Source: Gemmatimonadaceae bacterium
GTDB taxonomy: Bacteria; Gemmatimonadota; Gemmatimonadetes; Gemmatimonadales; Gemmatimonadaceae
NCBI GenBank assembly: GCA_013813715.1
Contig: JACCRF010000030.1
Location: forward strand, 46,423-110,422
Reading direction: 5' to 3'
Length of the DNA: 64,000 nucleotides
This document shows, one piece after another, positions 8,698 through 18,244 of the stretch. A program made the translations under genes and the position numbers. Every line of letters starts with the position of its first letter. Position 1 is the first letter of the stretch. Below the pieces are notes generated by a model. That model saw only the letters and a list, made by a program, of their open reading frames with translations. It was not told where the DNA came from and searched no databases.

Positions 8698-9453
8698 TTA
8701 GTGCGATGGCCCTTTGTAACCCGCAGCCTCGGCTTCGTCTTCCAGCTCCAGCTGCGCCTGGTCCTTGTCGATAGCATCCTTCTCGGCGCGATAGCGGTTG
8801 TACCACTCGCGGGTCACCTCGGCCGCGAGCTCGCGGTTACCGAGCCCGAACGACAGCGCTAGAGCGAGCGCGACCGCCCCAAAGAGAAGCGCGAAAGCGG
8901 TGGTCACGATCTCACTCGCGACCCCTAGCTCCTGGAGCGCCATGAACACGGCGAGGACTATGACACCGCCCTTGCCGACGCGCGAGAGAGTCGGCCCGCC
9001 GTGCAGCCCACCGGCACTCGCCATGATGAGCCCGCCCACGAAGCCGCCGAGCACGATCCCGACAACGATGATCACCACCGCAGCAATGACACTGGGGATA
9101 TAGCTCACCAGCTCGCTGAAGACGTTGGCGAGCGACTGGAGGCCGAGCGCGTTGGCGGCCACCAGCATCACGGTGAACATGATGAACCAGAAGACCAGAT
9201 TCGCCGCGATGCGCGTTGGGTTCATGTGCGAGCCGGCGCGCTCGACCGCGTCCATCACGCCGCCCCGTTCGAGCAGCTGGGTGAACCTGATCCGGCGGAG
9301 GACTCTCTCGGTGCCCTTCTCGAACAGCCGCGCGAGCAGGTAACCGGCGAAGAGGATGACGAGCGCGCCGACTAGCGGCGGGAAATACTGGTAGAGCTGC
9401 GCGAAGCTTTCCTGAAGCCGGTCGAGAAAAGTCTGGTTGCTGGTGTCACCCAC
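8698..9453 (-). CDS. Mechanosensitive-channel-like membrane protein with conserved TM-helix repeats
   Basis: This 251-residue membrane protein starts at a GTG and has at least four hydrophobic helices: LVGALVILFAGYLLARLF near 29-46, ANLVFWFIMFTVMLVAANAL near 86-105, IPSVIAAVVIIVVGIVLGGFVGGLI near 120-145, and TTAFALLFGAVALALALSFGLGNRELA near 187-213. The Gly-rich repeats and the final ALALSFGLGNR segment resemble the CmpX/TM_helix (PF05552) family, small MscS relatives thought to be membrane-tension or cell-envelope channels. The C-terminal tail is charged. It follows the zinc-ribbon and dehydrogenase genes on the same strand with a 100-base gap. The ion or trigger is not predictable. Confidence 0.75.
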   Translation of the reverse strand: MGDTSNQTFLDRLQESFAQLYQYFPPLVGALVILFAGYLLARLFEKGTERVLRRIRFTQLLERGGVMDAVERAGSHMNPTRIAANLVFWFIMFTVMLVAANALGLQSLANVFSELVSYIPSVIAAVVIIVVGIVLGGFVGGLIMASAGGLHGGPTLSRVGKGGVIVLAVFMALQELGVASEIVTTAFALLFGAVALALALSFGLGNRELAAEVTREWYNRYRAEKDAIDKDQAQLELEDEAEAAGYKGPSH

Positions 9454-9553
9454 GTATGACTCTGGCTGAAGTGCAAGTCGAACAGCACTTAAGGATAGCA
9501 GTCAGGTCGTCTTTTCGCTGGTGTTCAGGACACCGATGCGCTTACTGGCAACG

Positions 9554-9778
9554 CTAGTTCCGCGTCCCGCGCCTGATGTCGTAGATCGCGCTGCGATGGC
9601 ACCGCGGGCAGATGAGCCACTCCCGCTTGCGGGCGTAGCCGAGCCCGAATGAGCCTCCTCCGATCGGCCGCTCGGTCATGGGAACGCGGCAGCGAGGGCA
9701 TTCGGGCATCTTGCCCTCCTTGAACGCCTCCCGGATCGCCCCGAGCTCGTCTGGACTGTACTGTGCCAACTCGGTCAT
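9554..9778 (-). CDS. Small zinc-ribbon protein
   Basis: This is a 74-residue protein with two CPRC knuckles (around residues 27-30 and 57-60), which together would bind one zinc ion as a ribbon. Between them is a Gly-rich basic loop (PIGGGSFGLGYARKREW). No other domain fits in this length. Its ATG overlaps the stop codon of the upstream dehydrogenase gene by four bases (9775-9778), so the two are probably translated together. The function is unknown; a nucleic-acid or protein-binding role is possible. Confidence 0.75.
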   Translation of the reverse strand: MTELAQYSPDELGAIREAFKEGKMPECPRCRVPMTERPIGGGSFGLGYARKREWLICPRCHRSAIYDIRRGTRN

Positions 9779-10806
9779 ATCCGGACGACTACCTTGCCAA
9801 ACTGCTCGCCGCTGACAAGCCGCTCGAACGCCGCCTTGCCGTTCTCAAGCTCGAACACGGAATCCACGACCGGATTTAACCGGCCGGCCCGGAATTCCGC
9901 GACGACCGCGGCGAACTCGGCGTCGTTGCCCATCGTCGAGCCCATTATTGTCCATTGATTCCAGAACAGCCGCCTCACGTCAGTCACGACTTCGGGGCCT
10001 GATGTACCCCCACATGTAACGAGTCGCCCACCTCGCCCAAGGGCTACGAGCGACTCGGCCCACGTCGCCTGACCGACGCTGTCGATGACAACGCTCACAC
10101 CGCGCTTCCCGGTGCGGCCGCGAATCTCCTTTCCCACCTGCATCGTGCCGTGATTCAGCGTTTCGTCGGCGCCGAGCTCGCGCGCCCTCTCGAGTTTCTC
10201 GTCGCTCCCCGAGGTTACCCAGACGCGCGCGCCGCGGTGCTTCGCGATTTGCAGCGCCGCGAGCGCCACACCGCCGCCGATCCCCCATATAAGAACTTCG
10301 TCGCCCGGGCCAACTTTGGCGCGTGTGACAAGCATCCGCCACGCCGTGAGCGTCGCGAGCGTATACGCTGCCGCCCTCTCGGCAGGCACCCGATCGGGAA
10401 CAGCCAGCACGTTCCGCGCGGGAACAACTACATACTCGGCGAGAGTACCCGGCAAGTGCTCGCCCAGCAGCCGAAAGCGCACGCACAGGGACTGTTCGCC
10501 AGCAAGGCAGAACGCGCAGGTTCCGTCGCTGATTCCGGGATTGATCACAACAGTCTCGCCCACTGCCGGCGATTCGACTTCCTCTCCGGCGGCGTCGATG
10601 ATGCCCGTGGCGTCGGCGCCGAGTATCCACGGCGCGACGATGCTCGCGCCCGGCAGGCCGCCAAGCATATGAACGTCGAGGCGGTTCAGGGCGGCCGCGG
10701 TGATCCGAACCCGCACCTGGCCGGATGAAGGTTCGGGCACCGGGAGATCGGCGCGGTACTCGAGTTTATCTACGCCACCGTGCGCGGAGATGGTGACTGC
10801 TCGCAA
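9775..10806 (-). CDS. Zinc-type alcohol dehydrogenase/quinone oxidoreductase (MDR superfamily)
   Basis: The 343-residue protein has the two-domain layout of medium-chain dehydrogenases: a GroES-like N-terminal half, including PWILGADATGIIDAAGEEV, and a Rossmann half with VLIWGIGGGVALAALQIAKHRGA. The structural-zinc lobe is present but altered: CAFCLAGEQSLC supplies three cysteines, and the usual first Cys of the lobe is not seen (an Asp or Gly lies there). This is common in the broad 'zinc-binding dehydrogenase' group. The substrate cannot be assigned. It is divergent from sucB; the shared 93-bp gap contains an AT-rich TTATATT (10821-10827) that could serve either direction. Confidence 0.88.
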   Translation of the reverse strand: MRAVTISAHGGVDKLEYRADLPVPEPSSGQVRVRITAAALNRLDVHMLGGLPGASIVAPWILGADATGIIDAAGEEVESPAVGETVVINPGISDGTCAFCLAGEQSLCVRFRLLGEHLPGTLAEYVVVPARNVLAVPDRVPAERAAAYTLATLTAWRMLVTRAKVGPGDEVLIWGIGGGVALAALQIAKHRGARVWVTSGSDEKLERARELGADETLNHGTMQVGKEIRGRTGKRGVSVVIDSVGQATWAESLVALGRGGRLVTCGGTSGPEVVTDVRRLFWNQWTIMGSTMGNDAEFAAVVAEFRAGRLNPVVDSVFELENGKAAFERLVSGEQFGKVVVRI

Positions 10807-10899
10807 CGAAACCTCGAGCGTTATATTGAGGGTCGCATCGCGTTTCCCCGCGATTCAGCCTGAAGATACGGGGTCTGTTCTCATTCTGCTCTGACCGTA

Positions 10900-12198
10900 A
10901 TGGTATCCATCAAGGTCCCTCCGCTCGGTGAATCGATTGTCGAAGCCACAGTCTCGCGGTGGATGAAGAAGCAGGGCGACGCGGTTGCGACCGGTGAGAC
11001 GATCGTCGAGCTCGAGACCGACAAGATCACAGTGGAGGTGCCTGCACCTCGCGCCGGCGTCCTTTCGTCGCAGGCGGTTGCGGAAGGTGCGATCGTCAAG
11101 GTTGAGGATGTCCTGGGCGAGCTCGATGAAGCAGCGGCCGGTGCCGCTGCAGGGTCATCGGCCGCTCCAGCCGCTGAGGCCCGTCCCGCCACTGATACGC
11201 CTTCCGCTACTGGCAGCCCTCCTACCGCTGAGCTCGCGGAGGCCGCGTCTCCGAAACCTGATTCGAGCGCACCGGCTTCCTCCAGCGAAGTGAAGTCGTC
11301 ACCAGCTGCCCGTCGAACCGCCGCAGACGCAGGAGTCGATGTCGCGAACATCACCGGTACCGGTCGGGGTGGCGTAGTCAGCAAACCTGACGTGGTGGAA
11401 CATGTGGCCGGCGGCGTATCGAAGCCTCTCGCCGCTGAAACACCTGCGCCTGTCTCGCAGGAGTCTGCGCCTCCGCGCGCACCAGCCTCAGCGCCTCCGC
11501 GTGGTTCTGAGACAAGAGAAAAGATGACCACGCGGCGGAAGCGGATCGCTGAGAATCTCCTGCAATCGCAGCACGCGACCGCTCACCTGACGACGTTCAA
11601 CGAGATAGACATGTCGGCGGTGAACGCACTCCGCGAGCGGATGAGGGATCGCGTCGAGAAGGAACAGGGAGTCAAGCTGACCTTCATGCCGTTCTTCGTG
11701 AAGGCGGCGTGCATGGCGCTCGAGAGCTATCCGGTGGTCAATGCGCAGATAGATGGCGACACGATCGTCTACAAGCACTACGTCAACATGGGCATCGCGG
11801 TCGCATCGGAGGCCGGACTTGTCGTGCCCAACATCAAGGACGCGCACCGGAAGGGAACGATCGAGATCGCCCGCGACATCGCGGCCGTCGCGAAGCGCGC
11901 ACGCGACGGGAAGCTCGGGATGGATGACCTCACCGGCGGCACGTTCACGATCACCAATGGCGGCGTGTTCGGATCGCTCGTTTCGACGCCGATCATCAAC
12001 TACCCGCAGGTCGGCATCCTCGGGCTCCACAAGACTCAGGAGCGGCCGGTCGCCGTCAACGGCCAGGTCGAGATCAGACCGATGATGTACATCGCTCTCT
12101 CGTATGATCATCGCATCGTGGATGGCCAGCAGGCCGTGCTGTTTCTCGTGCGCATCAAGGAGCTGATCGAGGATCCCGCGTCGATGCTCATCTCCTGA
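10900..12198 (+). CDS. sucB: Dihydrolipoyllysine succinyltransferase, E2 of 2-oxoglutarate dehydrogenase
   Basis: This 432-residue E2 core transfers the succinyl group from E1 to CoA. An N-terminal lipoyl domain (about 1-77) carries the attachment lysine Lys42 in [10 protein letters not shown] long Ala/Pro/Ser-rich swinging linker follows. The peripheral-subunit-binding domain near 136-172 includes [17 protein letters not shown]. The catalytic acyltransferase domain (about 205-432) has the active-site [13 protein letters not shown], with the conserved His near residue 405. The single lipoyl domain and the TGRGG signature fit SucB better than the pyruvate E2. lpdA follows six bases later, while the matching E1 (sucA) is at 55.9-58.7 kb. 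Confidence 0.95.
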   Translation: MVSIKVPPLGESIVEATVSRWMKKQGDAVATGETIVELETDKITVEVPAPRAGVLSSQAVAEGAIVKVEDVLGELDEAAAGAAAGSSAAPAAEARPATDTPSATGSPPTAELAEAASPKPDSSAPASSSEVKSSPAARRTAADAGVDVANITGTGRGGVVSKPDVVEHVAGGVSKPLAAETPAPVSQESAPPRAPASAPPRGSETREKMTTRRKRIAENLLQSQHATAHLTTFNEIDMSAVNALRERMRDRVEKEQGVKLTFMPFFVKAACMALESYPVVNAQIDGDTIVYKHYVNMGIAVASEAGLVVPNIKDAHRKGTIEIARDIAAVAKRARDGKLGMDDLTGGTFTITNGGVFGSLVSTPIINYPQVGILGLHKTQERPVAVNGQVEIRPMMYIALSYDHRIVDGQQAVLFLVRIKELIEDPASMLIS

Positions 12199-12204
12199 CG
12201 CGCG

Positions 12205-13611
12205 GTGCCCGACAAGCAACTAGCGGACGTCGTCATCATTGGTGGCGGGCCAGGTGGCTACGTCGCCGCGATCCGCGCAGCGCAGCTCGGACTTGCAACG
12301 GTCTGCGTCGAGATGGACAAGACCCTCGGCGGCACGTGCGTCAACATCGGATGCATCCCGTCCAAGGCGCTGCTCACATCGTCGGAGCACTACGAATTCG
12401 CCCGATTGCATGCCGCCGAGCATGGGGTGACGTTCGAAGGGGTGTCGTTCGATCTCGCCACGATGATGAAGCGCAAGGATTCGGTCGTCGCCCAGAACAC
12501 AAAGGGTATCGAGTACCTCTTTCGCAAGAACGGAATCGAGTGGGCTAAAGGGCGCGGCACACTCAAGGCGGGCAAGGTCGTCGAGGTATCGGCGGCAGAC
12601 GGATCGACCAGCTCCTACCAGGCCAGGAACGTCATCATCGCGACGGGGTCGGTGCCAGTTGAGCTTCCATTCCTCAAGTTCGACGAAGAGCGAATCCTGT
12701 CAAACGACGGCGCTCTGCGCATTCCCGAGATACCGAAGCATCTAATCGTAATCGGCGGCGGAGTGATCGGGCTCGAGCTCGGCTCCGTGTGGCGCCGACT
12801 CGGCGCAAAGGTCACGGTGATCGAGCTGCTACCATCGATCCTCCCCGGCAACGATGCCGAGATCATCAGGGAAGCCGACAAGATCTTCCGCAAACAGGGG
12901 CTCGACATCCGCGCCGGCACACGCGTTGTGGGTGCGCGTCGCGATGGGAATCACGTGCTCATCGACGTCGAGAAAGACGGGAGTGCCGAGACCCTCGACG
13001 CCGACTACGTGCTCGTGTCCATCGGCAGAAAATCTTCCCTTACCGGCATCGACCCCGCGGCGCTCGACCTCACCCTCGGCAAGCACGGCGAGATCGCAGT
13101 CGATGCGCAGATGCGGACGAATCTACCGAACGTCTTTGCAATCGGCGATGCGGTCGGCGGCAAGCTGCTCGCGCACAAGGCTGAAGAGGAAGGCGTGATC
13201 GCAGCCGAGGTGATCGGCGGGCATGATGTGCAAATGGACTACAGGTCCATGCCATCGGTCGTCTATACATGGCCCGAAATAGCAACCGTCGGGCTCGCCG
13301 AGCACGAGGTGAAGGAATCGGGCAGCAAGTATAAGGTCGGGCGGTTCCCCTTCTCGGCGAACGGTCGCGCCCGCACCATGGCAGAGACGACGGGCCTGGT
13401 GAAGTTCATTGCGGACGCAACAACGGACGAGCTGCTCGGGTGTCACATTATCGGGGCGAACGCGTCGGACCTGATCCAGGAGGTCGTGCTCGCATTCGAA
13501 TACCGGGGGTCGTCCGAGGACATCGGGATGACGGTTCACTCGCACCCGACGTTATCGGAGACCGTAAAGGAAGCGGCCCTGGGCGTGCTGGGCCGCTCCA
13601 TACATATATAG
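12205..13611 (+). CDS. lpdA: Dihydrolipoyl dehydrogenase (E3)
   Basis: This 468-residue flavoprotein reoxidises the dihydrolipoyl arm of the E2 enzyme and passes electrons to NAD. FAD binding is shown by IIGGGPGGYVAAIRAAQLG at the N-terminus. The redox disulfide is GGTCVNIGCIPSK (Cys45 and Cys50). A second Rossmann motif, VIGGGVIGLELGSVWRRLG, binds NAD. The catalytic His-Glu pair is in HSHPTLSET near residues 445-453. The GTG at 12205 is the only start consistent with the family N-terminus. It lies just after sucB, so the two are one transcription unit. Confidence 0.97.
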   Translation: MPDKQLADVVIIGGGPGGYVAAIRAAQLGLATVCVEMDKTLGGTCVNIGCIPSKALLTSSEHYEFARLHAAEHGVTFEGVSFDLATMMKRKDSVVAQNTKGIEYLFRKNGIEWAKGRGTLKAGKVVEVSAADGSTSSYQARNVIIATGSVPVELPFLKFDEERILSNDGALRIPEIPKHLIVIGGGVIGLELGSVWRRLGAKVTVIELLPSILPGNDAEIIREADKIFRKQGLDIRAGTRVVGARRDGNHVLIDVEKDGSAETLDADYVLVSIGRKSSLTGIDPAALDLTLGKHGEIAVDAQMRTNLPNVFAIGDAVGGKLLAHKAEEEGVIAAEVIGGHDVQMDYRSMPSVVYTWPEIATVGLAEHEVKESGSKYKVGRFPFSANGRARTMAETTGLVKFIADATTDELLGCHIIGANASDLIQEVVLAFEYRGSSEDIGMTVHSHPTLSETVKEAALGVLGRSIHI

Positions 13612-13647
13612 GATGCGACGCGCCGCCCGGGCCCCGTAGAGGCAACG

Positions 13648-14139
13648 GTGCTTGCGCCTGCACTGAAGCGACTGGCGGTGCGCGCGGCGTGCGAGAACGA
13701 CCTCGCCGCCGCTCTTGCATTGCTGAACTGGGAAAAAGCCCGGAATCCCTGGATCGGCCGCGTTCCGGATCTTCTCAGAAACGCTGTGGCAGATCCAACC
13801 GGGGAGCACCGCGCCTGTGTCGCCGAGCGTGACGCGGAGGTCGTGGGGCTGGGTGTGTATGGAATGGTGGCAGGAGCAGTGCGAACAGGCATGCTCTACG
13901 CCGTGCTGGTTGCGCCGCGTTCCCGCCGCTCCGGCATCGGCTCCCGCATCGTATTCCACGTCACCACCGAACTCGCATCCGTCGCTGCACGCACGATTTT
14001 CGCGGAAGTACCCGGTGACCCATGTCTCGTTCGATATCGCGCGCTCCTCATCGCGTACGGATTCGTGGAAGAGTCGCGCATCGACGATTACTACCGCGAT
14101 GGCGTTCCGCAAATCGTATCGCGTTTCGACCTGCCGTGA
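13648..14139 (+). CDS. GNAT family N-acetyltransferase
   Basis: The 163-residue protein has the acetyl-CoA-binding motif A of the GNAT fold, VLVAPRSRRSGIGSRIVFHV, near residues 87-106. Strand-helix segments stand on each side, and a C-terminal half (RALLIAYGFVEESRIDDYY) ends like other acetyltransferases. The start is a GTG at 13648, 36 bases after lpdA. No substrate can be inferred; it may acetylate a small molecule or a protein amine. The short distance to lpdA allows read-through, but no functional link is obvious. Confidence 0.8.
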   Translation: MLAPALKRLAVRAACENDLAAALALLNWEKARNPWIGRVPDLLRNAVADPTGEHRACVAERDAEVVGLGVYGMVAGAVRTGMLYAVLVAPRSRRSGIGSRIVFHVTTELASVAARTIFAEVPGDPCLVRYRALLIAYGFVEESRIDDYYRDGVPQIVSRFDLP

Positions 14140-14163
14140 CCTCACCCATCCACTGAAGAAAAC

Positions 14164-14970
<807 letters not shown>

Positions 14971-15047
14971 CGCGGGGATTCATGGCGGACGGTTAACGAC
15001 CTGGTGCACCGTGGCGTCAAATGCCTGGACACTTTCACGCACCCCGC

Positions 15048-16892
15048 ATGAGCCCTGCATTCAAGCGTACTGCCCTGACTCTGCTGCTGCTGAGCGCGCC
15101 CGTGTATCGAGCCGCTCCGCAAACGGCAACGGCGATGGGCCGAGCGTCGGCATCAGGTCGACTTGATCACCGCGAGTTAGCAGCCGATCAGCAAGTCATC
15201 CACGTTCTCAACCGCTTGACGTTCGGCGCGAGGCCGGGTGACGCCCAGAAGGTCAGAGTACTCGGTGTCGACCGCTGGGTGGCTGAGCAGCTCAATCCCG
15301 AACGCATTGACGATGCATCGCTCCAGCGTTTTCTGGCAGGATATTCCGTATTCAACCAGAATCAGGAGGACCTGCTTCAGCAATACGCCGAGGCACAGCA
15401 AGACCGGCGATCCATGAAGCGAGCTGACGCCGCCGATCAGGTGACGCCGGACGACAGCGTCGCGATGCGGCAGCTCGGCATGCGTCGCACCGCCGCAGTC
15501 AGCCAGCTTCAGTCGGCACGGCTCGCGCGTGCGGTCGTGAGCAACCGCCAGCTCGAAGAGGTGATGATCGATTTCTGGCTGAATCACTTCAACGTTTTCA
15601 TCGGTAAGGGGCCGCCTCAGGCGTATTACATCGTCGACTACGAGCGCAGCGCGATTCGCCCCCATTCCCTCGGAAACTTTCGAGATCTTCTCGGCGCGGT
15701 CGCGAAGAGCCCGGCGATGCTTTTCTACCTCGACAACGCGCGCAGCATGGCCGACAGCACGCGGCCTCGACTCGAGAACCCCGATCGCCGCCGGGGACGC
15801 CGGGCAGCTAAACCGCGCGGTGGCCTCAACGAGAACTACGGGCGTGAGTTGCTCGAGCTCCACACGCTGGGTGTGGATGGCGGGTATACGCAGCAGGACG
15901 TGATCGGCGTCGCCCGCGCCCTCACCGGCTGGACAATCAACCCGCCGGCGACGGGTGGCGGCTTCGTTTTCCGCCCCGTGATGCACGACGCCGGTGAGAA
16001 AATCGTCCTCGGCCGCCGGCTGGCCGCGGGACGCGGGATCCAGGATGGCGAGGATGTGCTCGACATCGTCGCGCGGCATCCCGCGACGGCCCGCCACATC
16101 GCAACGAAGCTCGCCCGCCGATTCGTGTCGGACAATCCGCCGCCTGCACTCGTGGATTACGCGGCAAGCGTGTTCACGCGGACGGACGGCAATATCCGCG
16201 AAGTCGTGCGCGCGATCGTCACGTCGAACGAGTTCTTCTCGCGGCAGGCGTTCCGGAGCAAAGTGAAGTCTCCATTCGAGGTCGTTGTGAGCGCGCTCCG
16301 CGCGCTGAACGCCCAGCCGGACGCAACCCGCCGGTCGGCGCAGGCAGTCGCGTACCTCGGCCAGCCGATCTACGGCCACCAGGCGCCAAACGGGTATCCC
16401 GAGACCGGCGAGTCCTGGATGAATGCCGGCGGGATCCTGAATCGCATCAACTTCGGAATGGCTGTCGCGGCGAATCGCATTCCGGGGGCACGAATCGACG
16501 CGATCCCGGGCCTTGACTCGCTCGCCAATGCAGGCCGCGCCCGACAGGTCGATGCCGTTGTCGCGATGCTGCTGAACGGATCGGCTTCGGCGGATACGCG
16601 GGCGATCCTGATGTCAGGAGAGAATCCGCTCGCGCGCAGGGATGAGGGTGTTGAAATCCCCACTGAAGCGAGCGGTAACGCTTCTACACGAGATGGAAGC
16701 ATGATGCAGGATGGGGGTCGTCGCCCCAGAAATGGTGCGCGCCGGCAAAGGGCCAATCTGTTGGGCAAGAAAACCGCGCCATCCGCTAAATCCGCAAAAT
16801 CGTTGCTTCCCCTCGATCGGCTCCCCCAGCTCGGCGGCATCGCGCAGGTCGTCGGCCTCGCGCTCGGATCACCCGAGTTTCAGCGGCGCTGA
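15048..16892 (+). CDS. DUF1800 domain protein, exported
   Basis: This roughly 614-residue protein belongs to the DUF1800 family, known by the opening HVLNRLTFGARPGD and by DFWLNHFNVFIGKG, LNENYGRELLELHTLGVDGGYTQ and RALTGWTI blocks, all visible here. I favour the ATG at 15048 because it gives a good signal peptide (MSPAFKRTALTLLLLSAP); an ATG at 15021 adds nine residues. Near the C-terminus, about residues 545-595, a basic low-complexity insert rich in Arg, Gly, Ser and Lys interrupts the domain before the final LPQLGGIAQVVGLALGSPEFQ. The gene precedes a DUF1501 gene, and the two families are nearly always paired. Function unknown; likely envelope or secretion related. Confidence 0.88.
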   Translation: MSPAFKRTALTLLLLSAPVYRAAPQTATAMGRASASGRLDHRELAADQQVIHVLNRLTFGARPGDAQKVRVLGVDRWVAEQLNPERIDDASLQRFLAGYSVFNQNQEDLLQQYAEAQQDRRSMKRADAADQVTPDDSVAMRQLGMRRTAAVSQLQSARLARAVVSNRQLEEVMIDFWLNHFNVFIGKGPPQAYYIVDYERSAIRPHSLGNFRDLLGAVAKSPAMLFYLDNARSMADSTRPRLENPDRRRGRRAAKPRGGLNENYGRELLELHTLGVDGGYTQQDVIGVARALTGWTINPPATGGGFVFRPVMHDAGEKIVLGRRLAAGRGIQDGEDVLDIVARHPATARHIATKLARRFVSDNPPPALVDYAASVFTRTDGNIREVVRAIVTSNEFFSRQAFRSKVKSPFEVVVSALRALNAQPDATRRSAQAVAYLGQPIYGHQAPNGYPETGESWMNAGGILNRINFGMAVAANRIPGARIDAIPGLDSLANAGRARQVDAVVAMLLNGSASADTRAILMSGENPLARRDEGVEIPTEASGNASTRDGSMMQDGGRRPRNGARRQRANLLGKKTAPSAKSAKSLLPLDRLPQLGGIAQVVGLALGSPEFQRR

Positions 16893-16909
16893 ACATGAGG
16901 AAAGGGCAT

Positions 16910-18172
16910 ATGGAACGAAGAGCATTCGTAAAGTCGGGAGCGATCGCGCTCGTCACTATGGGGCTGAGTCCGAGTTTCCTGCGCCGAACAGCGTTTGGCG
17001 CGGAGCTGCTTTGGGCCCCGAAAGGCAAGACTCTCATCTGTCTCTTTCAGCGCGGTGCGGCTGACGCGCTGAACATGATCGTGCCACACGGCGAGAAGGC
17101 GTATTACGCGATGCGTCCTACAATCGCGATCCCGAGGCCGTCGGGTCTCGCCCGGACGATTTCGCCGCTGGCGGCGGTTGACCTCGATGGATTCTTCGGC
17201 CTGCATCCTGCGCTCGCGCCGCTCAAACCATTGTACGACCGGGGCCTTCTCGCGCCGGTGCACGCGGTCGGTAGCCCAAGTGCCACGCGCTCGCATTTCG
17301 ATGCGCAGGACTATATGGAGACGGGAACGCCCGACGTGAAGGGCACTGCCGACGGGTGGCTGAACCGATATCTCGCGGTCAAGGGCACATGCGACGAGTG
17401 CAAGACGAGTCCGTTTCGCGCCGTCTCGCTCACCCAGCAGACACCGCGCATTCTTGAAGGGCCGAACGAGACAGTCGCAATGAACAGTCTCAGCGAGTTC
17501 ACCGTTCGCGCCGCGGGCTCTCAGGCCGACCGGCTCGAAGCGCTGTACCGAACGGGCTCCACCGATCTAGTTCACGGCACCGGCGCCGAGATGTTCGATG
17601 CGGTGAAGATGCTGAAGGCCGCCAACCCGCGGCAGTATCCACCGAGGAACGGCGCGGAGTATCCGCGGTCCCAGTTCGGGCAGCGGCTGATGCAGATCGC
17701 GCAGCTCCTTAAGGCGGATGTCGGGCTCGAGATTGCATTCGCCGACGTCGGCGGCTGGGACACGCATGTGAATCAGGGCTCCACGTCAGGACAGCTAGCG
17801 GGGCGTTTAGACGACTTCGCCCGGTCAATCGCGGCGCTCGTCACCGATCTTGGCGACAGGATGGGCGACGTCGTAATCCTCACGATGTCCGAGTTCGGCC
17901 GCATGGCGCGCGAAAATGGCAACCGCGGGACGGATCATGGGCATGCGGGAGCGCTGTTCGTCCTCGGCGGCGGCGTGAAGGGGGGCAAGGTGCATGGAAG
18001 CTGGCCCGGCCTCGAGCAGGAACAGCTTTACGAGGGCCGTGACCTCGCGCTGACCACCGATTTTCGCGCGGTGTTCGCCGAAGTGACTGCGCGGCATCTC
18101 GGTGCCGCGAAGCTCGACCGGATTTTCCCGGGATTCTCCGGAAATGAGAAGGGCTGGCTCGGACTGGTGTGA
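16910..18172 (+). CDS. DUF1501 domain protein with Tat-type signal
   Basis: The protein is about 420 residues. Its start carries a twin-arginine motif, ERRAFVKSGAIALV, suggesting export of a folded protein by the Tat route. The start at 16910 is chosen because AGGAAAGG lies just before it; an ATG at 16895 overlaps that ribosome-binding site. The body matches the DUF1501 fold, related to alkaline phosphatase and sulfatase: FADVGGWDTHVNQG, then LTMSEFGRMARENGNRGTDH and a Gly-rich HGSWPGL near the C-terminus. These Asp and His residues could bind metal. It forms a two-gene unit with the DUF1800 gene directly upstream. Confidence 0.9.
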   Translation: MERRAFVKSGAIALVTMGLSPSFLRRTAFGAELLWAPKGKTLICLFQRGAADALNMIVPHGEKAYYAMRPTIAIPRPSGLARTISPLAAVDLDGFFGLHPALAPLKPLYDRGLLAPVHAVGSPSATRSHFDAQDYMETGTPDVKGTADGWLNRYLAVKGTCDECKTSPFRAVSLTQQTPRILEGPNETVAMNSLSEFTVRAAGSQADRLEALYRTGSTDLVHGTGAEMFDAVKMLKAANPRQYPPRNGAEYPRSQFGQRLMQIAQLLKADVGLEIAFADVGGWDTHVNQGSTSGQLAGRLDDFARSIAALVTDLGDRMGDVVILTMSEFGRMARENGNRGTDHGHAGALFVLGGGVKGGKVHGSWPGLEQEQLYEGRDLALTTDFRAVFAEVTARHLGAAKLDRIFPGFSGNEKGWLGLV

Positions 18173-18220
18173 GACCACGGGCGGGGTGAGCTGAGTTACG
18201 CCGCCCTGCCTGACCGGCTG

Positions 18221-18232
18221 CCCGTTACCCGT
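18221..18232. repeat. ACGGGTA-family repeat, copy 1
   Basis: CCCGTTACCCGT, the reverse complement of ACGGGTAACGGG, sits in the 72-base gap between the convergent DUF1501 and PBP1A genes. It contains about one and a half units of a heptamer that recurs at other gene ends in this window. Confidence 0.5.
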
Positions 18233-18244
18233 CTCTCCGCCGCA

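Noticed and set aside
15177..16379. 400-codon open frame opposite the DUF1800 gene
   Set aside because: Shadow frame; the plus-strand gene has clear family motifs over the same bases.
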